Assembly (NCBI GenBank): GCA_023411615.1
Contig: JAEYOR010000070.1
Span: 1 to 42,741 of the forward strand
DNA from: Actinomycetes bacterium
GTDB lineage: Bacteria; Actinomycetota; Actinomycetes; Actinomycetales; Demequinaceae
Reading direction: 5' to 3'
Length of the DNA: 42,741 nt
In this document: positions 1 through 7,941 of the stretch, piece by piece
Position numbering within the stretch: the stretch's first letter is position 1
How the letters are laid out: each line of letters begins with the position of its first letter
Program-made: the position numbers and the translations under genes
The notes under the pieces: model-generated
Database searches by the model: none
Seen by the model: the letters and a program-made list of their open reading frames with translations, nothing else
Told to the model about the DNA's origin: nothing

Positions 1-33
1 TGTCGCCGTAGCGACAACGCTCTGACTGCGCAT
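1..33 (-). CDS. 5' end of a CDS running off the left edge
   Basis: Reading leftwards from 33, an ATG opens a frame MRSQSVVATAT with no stop before the window edge. An AGGAGG ribosome site lies at 41-46, 7 nt before this ATG. A GTG at 36-34 is in frame but only 4 nt from the site, so the ATG is the better start. Eleven codons are too few to assign a family. The gene would be divergent from the membrane protein that starts at 136. I am sure of the ribosome site and start pairing but not of the product. Confidence 0.5.
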   Translation of the reverse strand, partial: MRSQSVVATAT

Positions 34-135
34 CACAATGCCTCCTGGGGGTCGGGGTCAGGCTAGCGCTTGTTGGGGCGCGCGATCAAGCGGGGCGCCG
101 ACGCTATGCCGGAGAATGAGCTCACGGAGGTACGC

Positions 136-552
136 ATGGAATGGCTTGACCTGGGCGGCGTGAATTGGATTGCCGTCATCATCGCAGTTATTGTCACGTT
201 CGCAGTGGGTGGGTTGTGGTACTCACCTCGAGCGTTCTTCCCGCTATGGGCGCGACTTGGCAAGCTCGACCGCGAGCAGTTGGCTAACTCGAACATGACC
301 ATTGCCTTTGGCGGCACCTTGATTGGCACCGGGCTTGGCGTGGTGCTGCTTGCGATACTGATGAACGCGCTTGAGGTGGAGGGCTGGGCCGCGGGCCTTG
401 CGACCGGTGCCGTCATCGGGCTCATCTTCCGCGGCGGTGCGCATGCGATCCACAACGGCTTCGCGGCTCGCCACCCCGGGATCACGCTCATCGATGTGGC
501 TCATGACACTGTGCAACTGGCGATTGCAGGCGCGATCCTCGGGGCGTTCTAG
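136..552 (+). CDS. DUF1761-like small integral membrane protein
   Basis: The 138-residue protein starts at the ATG 5 nt after GGAGG at 126-130; in-frame starts further upstream lack such a site. It begins MEWLDLGGVNWIAVIIAVIV and has about four hydrophobic segments (roughly residues 11-30, 53-74, 84-102 and 118-137), with the short segment WYSPRAFFPLW after the first. This arrangement, with an N-terminal NW...A...VGGLWYSP and a C-terminal segment after an HD residue pair, is what I know from DUF1761 proteins, whose function is not established. It probably sits in the cytoplasmic membrane. It converges on the ABC permease that ends at 584, with 31 nt between the stops. The family call is by pattern recognition only. 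Confidence 0.75.
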   Translation: MEWLDLGGVNWIAVIIAVIVTFAVGGLWYSPRAFFPLWARLGKLDREQLANSNMTIAFGGTLIGTGLGVVLLAILMNALEVEGWAAGLATGAVIGLIFRGGAHAIHNGFAARHPGITLIDVAHDTVQLAIAGAILGAF

Positions 553-583
553 ACCTCGGGGCGTTCCAGGCCGCAGTGCCGCA

Positions 584-1309
584 CTACTCCGCAACGCGCA
601 CGTTGAGGCGAGCCAAGCGTCGGACCGCGAAAGCGAAGGAGGCGAGCACCACGGCGATGATGAGAACTGTGCCCACAGCGATCGACACATCCGAGTTGAC
701 GTTGACCACCACGTTGCCTTCGAGCATCTCCTCCGCCGGCGCGAGCGCCCACTGACGCACGCTCAAGGTGCGTACACCCGGTACATAGCCCGCAAGGCTC
801 CCTTCCCACAGCACGGCATAAAGCAGGCCCACGATGGTCGGGTTGGAGCTGAGGATGGCAATTGCGAAGAAGACGCTCACGTAGGTGACGGAAGCGAGTG
901 CAGCCGCCACGGCAAGTGCGACCGCAAGCTCACCATCTGTGTCGCCCGCGATGAGGGTGCCAAGGACCACTGGCACCACCGTGAAGACGAGAGCAACCAC
1001 CTGGGCGACGGCGAGCTTTGACAGTGCGATGGTGGATCGCCGGAGCGGCTTGGCGAGGAGGTACACCACCGAGCCGTCTTCGATCTCGGGGGCGATGACG
1101 CCGGTGCCAACGAGCAAACACATGACCGGCAGTAGCAGTCCGAGGCCGAAGTTCACCATCATGGTTGCGGTGGTGGCGGGGTTGCCGCCCGAACCCCATC
1201 GAGTAAGCATTGCGACGATGATGAGGAGCCCCGCAAGGCCCACGAGCAACCAAATCCGGCGTCGGCCCAAGAGGGCGTGAGCGGCAAGCCGCATTACGAC
1301 CGCGTTCAT
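584..1309 (-). CDS. ABC-2 type exporter permease (second pair)
   Basis: This 241-residue polytopic membrane protein starts MNAVVMRLAAHALLGRRR and contains about six hydrophobic segments. A typical ABC-2 permease stretch, IEDGSVVYLLAKPLRRS, lies near residues 78-94 and marks the cytoplasmic coupling region. It is the last gene of a four-gene minus-strand operon and follows its ATPase by 25 nt, with a GAGG ribosome site upstream. The ATG at 1309 is preferred over a longer in-frame reading that would overlap the ATPase and is not hydrophobic. It should pair with the ATPase at 1335-2246. The transported substrate cannot be read from the sequence. Confidence 0.85.
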   Translation of the reverse strand: MNAVVMRLAAHALLGRRRIWLLVGLAGLLIIVAMLTRWGSGGNPATTATMMVNFGLGLLLPVMCLLVGTGVIAPEIEDGSVVYLLAKPLRRSTIALSKLAVAQVVALVFTVVPVVLGTLIAGDTDGELAVALAVAAALASVTYVSVFFAIAILSSNPTIVGLLYAVLWEGSLAGYVPGVRTLSVRQWALAPAEEMLEGNVVVNVNSDVSIAVGTVLIIAVVLASFAFAVRRLARLNVRVAE

Positions 1310-1334
1310 GCGCAAACCTCGCTTCCGGCCGCGT

Positions 1335-2246
1335 TCATCGCGACACCAAGTACGTGAAGACGCTCTCGAGCGACTCGTCGGCAGGGGTGACATCGAGGAG
1401 TTGGATGTCTTTCGCCATCGCGAGGCGCGGCAAAGCGTGGACAAAGGCACCAAAGTTCGAGGCCTGGACCACCAAGCCGTCCGGGGTGAGGCTCACGGCG
1501 TCGGCCGTGCCATCGGCAACGATTGCTGCGGCAAGGCCACGGTCATCGCTTGACGTGATCGCATACTGGTGCGGGCGTTCGGTCATGAGGCGGCGAATCG
1601 AGCGGAAGTCACCCGAGGCGGCCTGGCGGCCCGCCACCACCACTTCGATGGTGCCCGCAATGTCCTCGACCTCTTCCAAGATGTGGCTTGAGAAGAGGAC
1701 GGTGCGGCCGTCATCGCCCAAACGCTCCAAGAGGTCGAGCAGGTGCATGCGCTGGCGCGGGTCCATCCCGTTGAAGGGTTCGTCGAGAAGCAGCACCGAG
1801 GGGGAGTGGACGAGTGCCGTTGCCATCTTGATGCGCTGCTTCATGCCCTTTGAGAAGGTGCCGACGCGGCGGTCGAGAGCGAAGGTCATGTCGACTTCTT
1901 CGATCGCGGCGAGGCTGGCTTCGCGCGGGTTGGGCAGGCCATGGAGGCGTGCGTTTGCCTCGACGAATTCGCGGGCCGTCATCGCGTCGAACATCGCCTC
2001 CGCCTCGGGCACGAGCCCGATCGCGGAGTAGATCGACGGGTTGCGCCACACGTCTTTGCCGTCGAGCGTGACGGTGCCAGAGGAGGGGGCGAGGAAGCCG
2101 CTCATCATGGCGAGCAAGGTCGATTTGCCTGCGCCGTTGGGGCCAAGGAGGCCGGTGACGCCGGGACCGATCGTCATTGTCACGTCATTGACGGCCACTA
2201 CGTTGCCGAACCACCGCGACACGGAGTTCAGTTCAAGGATGCTCAC
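1335..2246 (-). CDS. ABC exporter ATPase (second pair)
   Basis: This 303-residue nucleotide-binding subunit begins at a GTG whose GTGA overlaps the stop of the upstream permease by 4 nt. It shows Walker A GPNGAGKST, a signature loop written FSKGMKQRIKMA, Walker B VLLLDEPFNGMDP, and the H-loop FSSHILEEVE. The C-terminal ~90 residues form the regulatory extension usual in ABC-2 drug, lipid or natural-product exporters. The variant signature (SKGMKQR in place of LSGGQ) is normal in this subfamily. Tight coupling with both neighbouring permease genes suggests the four products are made in fixed ratio, either as two exporters or as one heteromeric complex. Confidence 0.9.
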   Translation of the reverse strand: MSILELNSVSRWFGNVVAVNDVTMTIGPGVTGLLGPNGAGKSTLLAMMSGFLAPSSGTVTLDGKDVWRNPSIYSAIGLVPEAEAMFDAMTAREFVEANARLHGLPNPREASLAAIEEVDMTFALDRRVGTFSKGMKQRIKMATALVHSPSVLLLDEPFNGMDPRQRMHLLDLLERLGDDGRTVLFSSHILEEVEDIAGTIEVVVAGRQAASGDFRSIRRLMTERPHQYAITSSDDRGLAAAIVADGTADAVSLTPDGLVVQASNFGAFVHALPRLAMAKDIQLLDVTPADESLESVFTYLVSR

Positions 2247-3142
2247 ACTCCACCCACCTTCTTGTAACGCTTGAAGAGGATGGCGAGGGCACCCCCGATG
2301 ACCGCGAGGTACCACGCGATGAAGACGATGGTGCCGAGTGCGTTGACTGGCTCAACTGACGCGTTCGTGGGCTCGACCCCGAGCAGCGCCGCGCCGAGGC
2401 CGTCGACGAGCATGTAAGGCTCCATCAACGCGCCGTACGAGCCCGCCTCATTCGACACTTGGAAGCCCACCGTGTCGACAACGATGGCCGCCATGCCCGT
2501 CGCGATGACGAGCACGGTGAGGATCGCTGCGACGCCGAGGCCGCGACGCTTGGTGAACGCGGCGATGGTGAGGGTGATCGCCGCGATGAGCGCCGAAAGC
2601 ATGGCACCCATGAGGAGCCCACCAAGCCAACCGAGAAGAGTGTCGACAACAGGCATCTTCGCAAGCAGTGCACCCACCATCAGGAGGGTGACGGGAGCTG
2701 CGACGAAGATGAAGATCGCGATCCACAAGCCGACGAGTTTGGCGAGGACGTAGTCGCGGCGCGTGATGGGCCGTGACAAGTACAGCGGAATGACGCCGTC
2801 TCGCAGGTCCCGCGACACGGCGTATGGCGCTCGCCCGGCGGCAAACAAGGTGACGAGGAAGGAGACCGTCGTGGGGTACTGGGTGTAGCTGACAGCCATC
2901 GCGTCATCGCGGGTGACGATCGCGATGATGACGATGACGAGCGCAGGTGCCATGAAGAACGCGAGCAAGAGCCACGGCATGACGCGCGCCTTGGCGGGCC
3001 GGCCCAGTCCGTAAGCGCCTCGGACCGTCTCCCACAAGAGCGAGCGGAACGCCCAGCCGCGACCGAGGCGAGGACCGTCGTAGTGACGGAAGCCAATGTC
3101 GTGAATGACACCGCTTGGCGTGTTGTTCGAGGGGGCACTCAT
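2243..3142 (-). CDS. ABC-2 type exporter permease (first pair)
   Basis: The 299-residue protein starts MSAPSNNTPSGVIHDIGFRHYDGPRLG. This polar N-terminal arm with 'Y.GPRLGR' is typical of the larger actinobacterial ABC-2 permeases. About six membrane segments follow, with the cytoplasmic coupling sequence DLRDGVIPLYLSRPITRRDY near residues 111-130. The start ATG overlaps the TGA of the upstream ATPase (ATGA), and its own stop overlaps the next GTG, so the genes are translationally coupled on both sides. It most likely forms a transporter with the ATPase at 3139-4071. Substrate unknown. Confidence 0.87.
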   Translation of the reverse strand: MSAPSNNTPSGVIHDIGFRHYDGPRLGRGWAFRSLLWETVRGAYGLGRPAKARVMPWLLLAFFMAPALVIVIIAIVTRDDAMAVSYTQYPTTVSFLVTLFAAGRAPYAVSRDLRDGVIPLYLSRPITRRDYVLAKLVGLWIAIFIFVAAPVTLLMVGALLAKMPVVDTLLGWLGGLLMGAMLSALIAAITLTIAAFTKRRGLGVAAILTVLVIATGMAAIVVDTVGFQVSNEAGSYGALMEPYMLVDGLGAALLGVEPTNASVEPVNALGTIVFIAWYLAVIGGALAILFKRYKKVGGV

Positions 3143-4071
3143 GACTGCTCCTCCAGACTCGCGGGGGCGGCCTCGTCGGTGAAGATCTCGGACAGGTGAT
3201 GGCGTTTGCGCTGCAGACGAACGAGGCCGACGCCCAGCTCGCTGACTGCACGCACCACCCAGGTGCCAGCGTCGGCGTCGGTAATCTTCATCGCGAAGGT
3301 GCCGGATGCGCGGCCCTCCTCAATCTCCGCGCCGCCGGCGCGCAAGCGGGCGATCACGTCCTCGGCCTTGTCGGTCACCTCGACAAGCAAAACGCCGGAG
3401 GCTCCCGTAGCGTCAGCCGTTGACGTGGAGCGGCGTAGCACCCCGCCATCAATGACGACGATGTGGTCGCTGATGCGCTCCAGCTCACCGAGGAGGTGGC
3501 TCGTCACAACAACGGCGATGCCGAAGTCCTTGCTGATGCGAGCGATGAGGCCGAGCATCTCGTCGCGACCTGTGGGGTCGAGTCCGTTTGTCGGTTCGTC
3601 GAGGAAGACGAGCTTGGGATCGTGGACGAGCGCCTGCGCGAGCTTGACGCGTTGCTTCATGCCCGTCGAGTAGCCGCCGATCGGGCGGTAACGCTCCTCG
3701 TAGAGCCCTACGTGGCGGAGGGTGTCCGCCGCTCGCTCGCGTGCCGTATTGGCAGGCAAGCCGGACATGCGGCCCATGTGGACGAGGAACTCCGTCGCGG
3801 AGACGTCGAGCGGGAGACACTCGCTTTCCGGCATGTAGCCCACGGATTCGCGAATCGCGAGGCCATCGGTGAGGCAATCGAAGCCGAGGATGGTGGCCGT
3901 GCCAGAAGTAGGTGGGAGCAAGCCGAGCAACATTTTGATGAGGGTGGACTTGCCTGCGCCGTTGGCGCCAACGAGTCCCACCACACCTGATGGGAGGTCG
4001 ACCGTGAGATTGGACACCGCCGTCACCGGACCAAAGGTGCGGGTGAGGCCTTGTGTGCTGATTGTTGCCAC
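3139..4071 (-). CDS. ABC exporter ATPase (first pair), leaderless operon head
   Basis: This 310-residue ATPase is the first gene of the four-gene exporter operon. It has Walker A GANGAGKST, signature YSTGMKQRVKLAQ, Walker B LVFLDEPTNGLDP and the switch region VVTSHLLGELE. The start is GTG at 4071-4069. There is no ribosome site; instead TAGCGT (4078-4083, minus strand) ends exactly 6 nt before the GTG, placing the predicted transcription start at or next to the start codon, so the mRNA is probably leaderless. Two ATPase-permease pairs in one operon are seen in several actinobacterial exporters of peptides or lipids. Nothing here identifies the cargo. Confidence 0.9.
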   Translation of the reverse strand: MATISTQGLTRTFGPVTAVSNLTVDLPSGVVGLVGANGAGKSTLIKMLLGLLPPTSGTATILGFDCLTDGLAIRESVGYMPESECLPLDVSATEFLVHMGRMSGLPANTARERAADTLRHVGLYEERYRPIGGYSTGMKQRVKLAQALVHDPKLVFLDEPTNGLDPTGRDEMLGLIARISKDFGIAVVVTSHLLGELERISDHIVVIDGGVLRRSTSTADATGASGVLLVEVTDKAEDVIARLRAGGAEIEEGRASGTFAMKITDADAGTWVVRAVSELGVGLVRLQRKRHHLSEIFTDEAAPASLEEQS

Positions 4072-4077
4072 GTGTTC

Positions 4078-4083
4078 ACGCTA
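4078..4083 (-). promoter_or_regulatory. -10 element of leaderless ABC operon
   Basis: TAGCGT on the minus strand, then 6 nt (gaacac), then the GTG start at 4071. This matches the TANNNT-N6 spacing of actinobacterial leaderless promoters. No convincing -35 hexamer was identified. Confidence 0.55.
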
Positions 4084-4161
4084 GCGGCTGGGGGCGGGGG
4101 CCGATATGGGGGAGCACCCTGGTTTTTCGTCTCAGGGTGGCGCTTGGGCTGGGCCGCGTGG

Positions 4162-4232
4162 AGCGGGCGACGGGAATCGAACCCGCACCATCAGTTTGGA
4201 AGACTGAGGCTCTACCATTGAGCTACGCCCGC
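4162..4232 (-). tRNA. tRNA-Gly (anticodon TCC)
   Basis: Read on the minus strand, the sequence begins GCGGGCG and ends CGCCCGC, a perfect 7-bp acceptor stem, followed by discriminator T. The D arm (AGCTCAATGGTAGAGC), the anticodon stem TCAGT/ACTGA with loop CTTCCAA, and the T arm with GGTTCGATTCC are all intact. The anticodon TCC reads GGA/GGG glycine codons. CCA is not encoded. It is transcribed divergently from the tRNA-Pro gene, 96 bp away. Confidence 0.97.
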
Positions 4233-4328
4233 ACGAGGCGCGTGATCCGCCTCGGCGCGTACTAGAGTAGCGGAGCCCGCGCCGATGCGGGTATCGCCCG
4301 CGCTTGGTGAATGTGTGGCGCGCGGCAA

Positions 4329-4402
4329 CGGGGTGTAGCGCAGCTTGGTAGCGCATCTGCTTTGGGAGCAGAGGGTCGCAGGTTCAAATCCTGTCACCCC
4401 GA
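4329..4402 (+). tRNA. tRNA-Pro (anticodon TGG)
   Basis: CGGGGTG at the 5' end pairs with CACCCCG at 4395-4401, with discriminator A at 4402. The D arm is AGCGCAGCTTGGTAGCGC, the anticodon stem TCTGC/GCAGA encloses the loop TTTGGGA, and the T loop is GGTTCAAATCC. The anticodon TGG reads proline CCN codons, CCA in particular. CCA is not encoded. Confidence 0.97.
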
Positions 4403-4457
4403 CTGAAAGAATCAGCGACCGAGAGCGTCGCTCTCGAGGGTCGCTCATGCGCAATCC

Positions 4458-4673
4458 TTAGGGAACCGCGCCGCAGTCGTCTGTGGTGAAGCCCGCCGCG
4501 CGGTGGGAGCCGTCACAGAATGGCTTGATGGTCGACAGCCCGCAGCGGCACAGGGCCACAGTCTTGCGGTTCGTCTCGATGCGCTCCCCAGTTGGCGAGA
4601 CCAACTCGGCTGAGCCGCGAACCAGCAAAGGTCCGTCTTTGTACGGCGTGATAGTGACGCGTTCGCCCTTCAT
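4458..4673 (-). CDS. CDGSH iron-sulfur domain protein
   Basis: The protein has 71 residues. Residues 42-57 read CRCGLSTIKPFCDGSH, matching the family signature C-x-C-x2-(S/T)-x3-P-x-C-D-G-(S/A/T)-H. C42, C44, C53 and H57 are the expected 2Fe-2S ligands. Ahead of this lies a short beta-rich segment (ITPYKDGPLLVRGSAELVS), as in stand-alone bacterial members. There is no membrane segment, so the protein is cytosolic. The ATG overlaps the stop of the upstream di-iron protein by 4 nt, which makes the two genes translationally coupled and suggests electron or cluster transfer between them. The partnership is an inference. Confidence 0.93.
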   Translation of the reverse strand: MKGERVTITPYKDGPLLVRGSAELVSPTGERIETNRKTVALCRCGLSTIKPFCDGSHRAAGFTTDDCGAVP

Positions 4674-5716
4674 GCGCGCAACTCCCGCTCAAGAGTCGAA
4701 TCGCCAGCGGACCATGCCTCAAGAACGTCGTGCCCGAGCCACTCATCAAGTGCCACGCACGCGGCCGCGCCGAACATGATGTCGGCAATGAGCTCCGGCC
4801 GATCCTCACCCAGCGCTCCCGCCAAGTCATGCCCCGCGATCTGCTCGTGAACGGCGTCGGCCTCCACGTGCTCGTCGTAGTAGTCGATGACGTCGTCGGA
4901 AAAGCCAAGGCGCCGCAGCCCGTCTGCCCACAAGCGACTGGGAAGCGACGAGGTCATTTCAAATGCGGCAAGGTGGCCCACAATCGCGCCGAGCAAACGG
5001 CGGTTGAGCCCAAACATTGACATCGCGTTGTGCGAAGCGAGCACAAGGGCAGGCACGTGATCCACGTAGGTGCCGTACGTGTCATCGAGGCCGGCACCCC
5101 GCATCGCGGACGCAAACAGCGTTGCGTGCATCCGCTCAGGGCGTCCACCGCCGTACTCATCGGCCTGGATCTCGACAAGTGCTGCCTTGGGCCGGCCCGA
5201 AAGGCGGGGGATTGCCCAGGAGTGCGGGTCCGCCTCCCGCAACGTGTAGACCGAACGCAGCACGAGCATCTCGCGCACCTGGTCCTTGGTGGCCTTCCGT
5301 GCAATGAAGCGCGCGATGCTAGGCCCTGGGCCGGGTGCGGTGAGGTCAAAGAGCACCGACGCGATCTCACCCGCGTTCGCTCCGGGCGTCTCTGGCGCCG
5401 TGACTATGGCACGGAGTTCGTGTTCGAAGGCCTCTTCCAGCACGCGCCGCGTGGCGATGAGATCGGTGTCCCATTCGAGGCGTGGCTTGAGCCCCGGGAG
5501 CGAGCCATACGCACAGGCATAAAGGACAAACAACGCGAGCTGCAGGTCGTCATCACGCACCACATCAGCGCTCCGGGATACTACCCGCCGAGCGAGTTCG
5601 GTGTGCTCAGAGCCGTCGCTGGCGCCCACCGCGTGCCGCATGACGGCATCGCTCAAGGGGCCTCGCGCACCAAAAGGAAGGAGCGCGAGCTCCGGGGATG
5701 TGACGGTCTGGGACAT
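4670..5716 (-). CDS. Heme-oxygenase-like di-iron (iron-containing redox) protein
   Basis: The 348-residue mostly helical protein starts MSQTVTSPELALLPFG at the ATG at 5716, with GGAG a few nt upstream; a longer frame to 5791 is Arg-rich and has no such site. Residues 182-197 read EIQADEYGGGRPERMH and residues 278-291 read DYYDEHVEADAVHE. These acidic/His clusters (E187, H197, E253, E282, H283, E285, D287, H290) are the places where heme-oxygenase-like di-iron oxidases bind their metals. Known relatives cleave or hydroxylate fatty acids and amino acids, but many actinobacterial members have no known reaction. It is coupled to the CDGSH gene at 4458-4673, a plausible electron donor. Fold call fairly firm; reaction unknown. 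Confidence 0.75.
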   Translation of the reverse strand: MSQTVTSPELALLPFGARGPLSDAVMRHAVGASDGSEHTELARRVVSRSADVVRDDDLQLALFVLYACAYGSLPGLKPRLEWDTDLIATRRVLEEAFEHELRAIVTAPETPGANAGEIASVLFDLTAPGPGPSIARFIARKATKDQVREMLVLRSVYTLREADPHSWAIPRLSGRPKAALVEIQADEYGGGRPERMHATLFASAMRGAGLDDTYGTYVDHVPALVLASHNAMSMFGLNRRLLGAIVGHLAAFEMTSSLPSRLWADGLRRLGFSDDVIDYYDEHVEADAVHEQIAGHDLAGALGEDRPELIADIMFGAAACVALDEWLGHDVLEAWSAGDSTLERELRA

Positions 5717-5878
5717 GGTGGTCTCCGCTCCTCGTTCTCGACGCGGTCGGCGCCATTGCTCACGGGGGCGGAACAACCACGAGGGGCCCAAATATTTCGA
5801 AAACGGCCGACGGCGGTGTGGAGGACGGCGACTTCCGGCTACCGACGGACGGGCTCGACGACGTCTTGCAGGCGTGCT

Positions 5879-6499
5879 TTAGGCGAGCGCTGCACGGGCA
5901 ATGACAACGACGCCAAGCGCTACGACAATGCCCGAGCCGACGATGCCGAGCACACGGCTTGCGCGATCGCCAACCGTGTGGCGCATTGCCGCGCCAACAA
6001 GGACGAGGCCCACTTGCCACGCCGCCGACGCGACGGCCACCCCCGCAACGAAGGCCACCTGCGCTCCAGCGTTGGCCTCGCGAGATGCGAGCACCCCCGC
6101 GAGTGAAGCGAAATACAAGACCGTCACGGGATTGAGGGCGGTGAGGCCGATGAATTGGAGGTAGACCCGGCGTGCGCGAGGAGCCGGCGCGCCAGCGTCA
6201 TGAGGGCGCAGCGCACCGACGAGTTGGACGACGCCGATCGCCACAATGACAGTTCCGGACACGTACAGAGGCGCGTCGCCCCAGCCGGCGATGACGCTCG
6301 ACAAAGAGGCGCCAGCTGCGACGGCGAGTGAGCAATAGACAAAGTCGACGGTGGCCGCGCCCAGCCCCGCCGCGATGCCCGCTCGTATTCCGCGAGCAAG
6401 CACGGTGCGCAAGATCAGCACGGAAATCGCGCCGAGGGGCATGGCGATGCCGAGGCCTGCAGCGAGGCCGTAAAGAGCGGCACCACCAATTGAGTCCAT
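5879..6499 (-). CDS. LysE family amino-acid exporter
   Basis: This 206-residue membrane protein has six hydrophobic segments. The N-terminal GLAAGLGIAMPLGAISVLILRTVLARG is the LysE/RhtB hallmark, in which a proline-containing first helix is followed by a basic loop. A second hallmark, GLTALNPVTVLYFASL, lies near residues 117-132. Members export lysine, arginine, threonine, homoserine or similar solutes from the cytoplasm; the cargo cannot be deduced here. It is divergent from an Lrp-type regulator 68 bp away, the usual arrangement for an exporter switched by its amino-acid substrate. CACAGT lies 6 nt before the ATG, so this gene may also be leaderless, though the first base departs from consensus. 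Confidence 0.9.
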   Translation of the reverse strand: MDSIGGAALYGLAAGLGIAMPLGAISVLILRTVLARGIRAGIAAGLGAATVDFVYCSLAVAAGASLSSVIAGWGDAPLYVSGTVIVAIGVVQLVGALRPHDAGAPAPRARRVYLQFIGLTALNPVTVLYFASLAGVLASREANAGAQVAFVAGVAVASAAWQVGLVLVGAAMRHTVGDRASRVLGIVGSGIVVALGVVVIARAALA

Positions 6500-6567
6500 G
6501 GCGGTACTGTGGCCGATGCTCGTGGAGGTGGGAGCGGAAAACGCGGCCTGGGCGTAGATTCGACGGT

Positions 6568-7008
6568 ATGGATGCCATTGACGCTGCGATTGTCGATGAA
6601 CTTGCTATTAATGCCCGCATTTCCTTCCGTGAACTGGGGGCCCATGTGGGCTTGTCACCGAATGCGGCTGCGGCCCGCGTGCGGCGTCTCGAGCAATCCG
6701 GCGTCATCGCGGGCTACACCGTGGTGCCCGGTGAGACGGGGCGCGCTCGCCACCGCGACATTGACCATGCGCTTGAGGTGTTCGTGGACGTCAGGCTCGG
6801 GATGGACACGGACTTCGCGGCCTTTGCGACAAGGGTGCGAGCCTTCGATTACGTCCGCGACGTGGTCCACATGACAGGTCCCTTTGACGCTCTCATCCAC
6901 GCGTCGCTTGCTGATACCGCAGCACTTGACGCATTCCTCAGTCATGTGAAGCGCGATTGCGGTGCTGTGCAGACCCAAACACGGGTCGCCCTTCGGAGCA
7001 GGGGATAG
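6568..7008 (+). CDS. Lrp/AsnC family transcriptional regulator
   Basis: The 146-residue protein begins MDAIDAAIVDELAINARISFRELG, followed by the helix-turn-helix (LSPNAAAARVRRLEQSGVI, residues about 29-47) and then the alpha/beta RAM effector domain. The ATG at 6568 is chosen because Lrp proteins start right at this helix. TAGATT (6555-6560) precedes it by 7 nt, so the transcript is probably leaderless. It is divergent from the LysE exporter and is expected to sense an amino acid and control that exporter and itself from the 68-bp shared region. The effector is unknown. Confidence 0.9.
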   Translation: MDAIDAAIVDELAINARISFRELGAHVGLSPNAAAARVRRLEQSGVIAGYTVVPGETGRARHRDIDHALEVFVDVRLGMDTDFAAFATRVRAFDYVRDVVHMTGPFDALIHASLADTAALDAFLSHVKRDCGAVQTQTRVALRSRG

Positions 7009-7074
7009 GTCGCCCTGCTCGACGATTTGCGGTCGATTACGAGGCGCTTTAGGCGTTCGAAGGTATTGAAATGG

Positions 7075-7080
7075 TAAAGT
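7075..7080 (+). promoter_or_regulatory. -10 element of leaderless GNAT gene
   Basis: TAAAGT followed by exactly 6 nt and then the ATG at 7087. No ribosome site lies between them, so the transcript is expected to start at the start codon. Confidence 0.55.
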
Positions 7081-7086
7081 AATCGG

Positions 7087-7836
7087 ATGTCTCTCGTAAC
7101 GGAACTGTCCATGTCCGCCGAGTTAGAGCACGAGATTGAGGTCGCGCACGTCGACGACCTGCCCGCAGTGCACGAGCAGGTTCTCCGTCCCTCCTTCCCT
7201 GCGGAGGAGCTGATGCCGCTGGATCGCCTTGTCAATGAGGTTGAGCACGGTGACACCGAGGTCCGCGTCATTCGCACCGACGATGGCACTCTCGCTGGCA
7301 CCGTCATTGGCACCTGGTACGAGGATGCGCGCGTGCTCTTGCTCGACTACCTCGCCTTGCGGCCCGGCCAGCGCGGAGGCGGGCTCGGTGCGGCCTTGCT
7401 CAACGAGAGCGTCGCGAGCTGGGCTGAGCAGTACGACCCTTGCATCGTCCTTGCCGAGGTTGAGCACCCTGACCATCACGATCCTCACCCGCAGCACGGC
7501 GACCCGAACGCGCGCGTGCGCTTCTACGCCCGCCAAGGCGCCCGCTTCCTGCCGCTGCCCTACTTCACCCCCGGCGTCGGCGAAGGGATGCCCCGCGTCG
7601 GCGGCATGATCCTCACGGTCCTCCACGCCCATGAGTCGCTCTTGGGCGACGACGCGGAGGAAATTGCCTCCGAGCCGATCGCCAGGGTTCTGCACCTTCA
7701 GGGTGTGGGTCGCGAGGATCCGGACAACGCGCGTGCAGACCTCATCGCCGCCACTGCGGAGGACAGCACGTTGCCCCTGTTGCGTGTGGATCGAGTGGCC
7801 GACGTGCCGATCGGCGCCCCTGACGACGTCGTGTGA
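7087..7836 (+). CDS. GNAT family N-acetyltransferase
   Basis: This 249-residue protein has a single GNAT domain. The acetyl-CoA pyrophosphate loop RPGQRGGGLGAAL is at about residues 96-108, preceded by the strand VLLLDYLAL, and the late motif VRFYARQGARFLPLPYF is the family's 'YxxxGF' region. A C-terminal extension of ~70 residues has no motif I recognise. The acceptor substrate is unknown. The gene appears leaderless (TAAAGT-N6-ATG) and lies alone between the Lrp regulator and trigger factor. Confidence 0.85.
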   Translation: MSLVTELSMSAELEHEIEVAHVDDLPAVHEQVLRPSFPAEELMPLDRLVNEVEHGDTEVRVIRTDDGTLAGTVIGTWYEDARVLLLDYLALRPGQRGGGLGAALLNESVASWAEQYDPCIVLAEVEHPDHHDPHPQHGDPNARVRFYARQGARFLPLPYFTPGVGEGMPRVGGMILTVLHAHESLLGDDAEEIASEPIARVLHLQGVGREDPDNARADLIAATAEDSTLPLLRVDRVADVPIGAPDDVV

Positions 7837-7847
7837 CGCGACTGCAG

Positions 7848-7877
7848 TTGGGCAGGTGCACCGCGCGCCTATACACT
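7848..7877 (+). promoter_or_regulatory. Probable sigma-A promoter of tig
   Basis: TTGGGC (7848-7853) and TACACT (7872-7877) are separated by 18 nt. The second element lies 64 nt before the tig start codon, leaving room for a leader with the AGGAGAAG ribosome site. Confidence 0.5.
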
Positions 7878-7941
7878 CGGGAGGTTGCCCCGCGCTCCAT
7901 GCGCGCGAGCAGGCCTCAAGCACCCAACGCCAGGAGAAGCA

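Noticed and set aside
4062..4265. Open frames covering 4062-4454 on both strands
   Set aside because: They run through the two tRNA genes; the peptides are translations of tRNA sequence, which is why they resemble commonly mis-annotated 'hypothetical' fragments.
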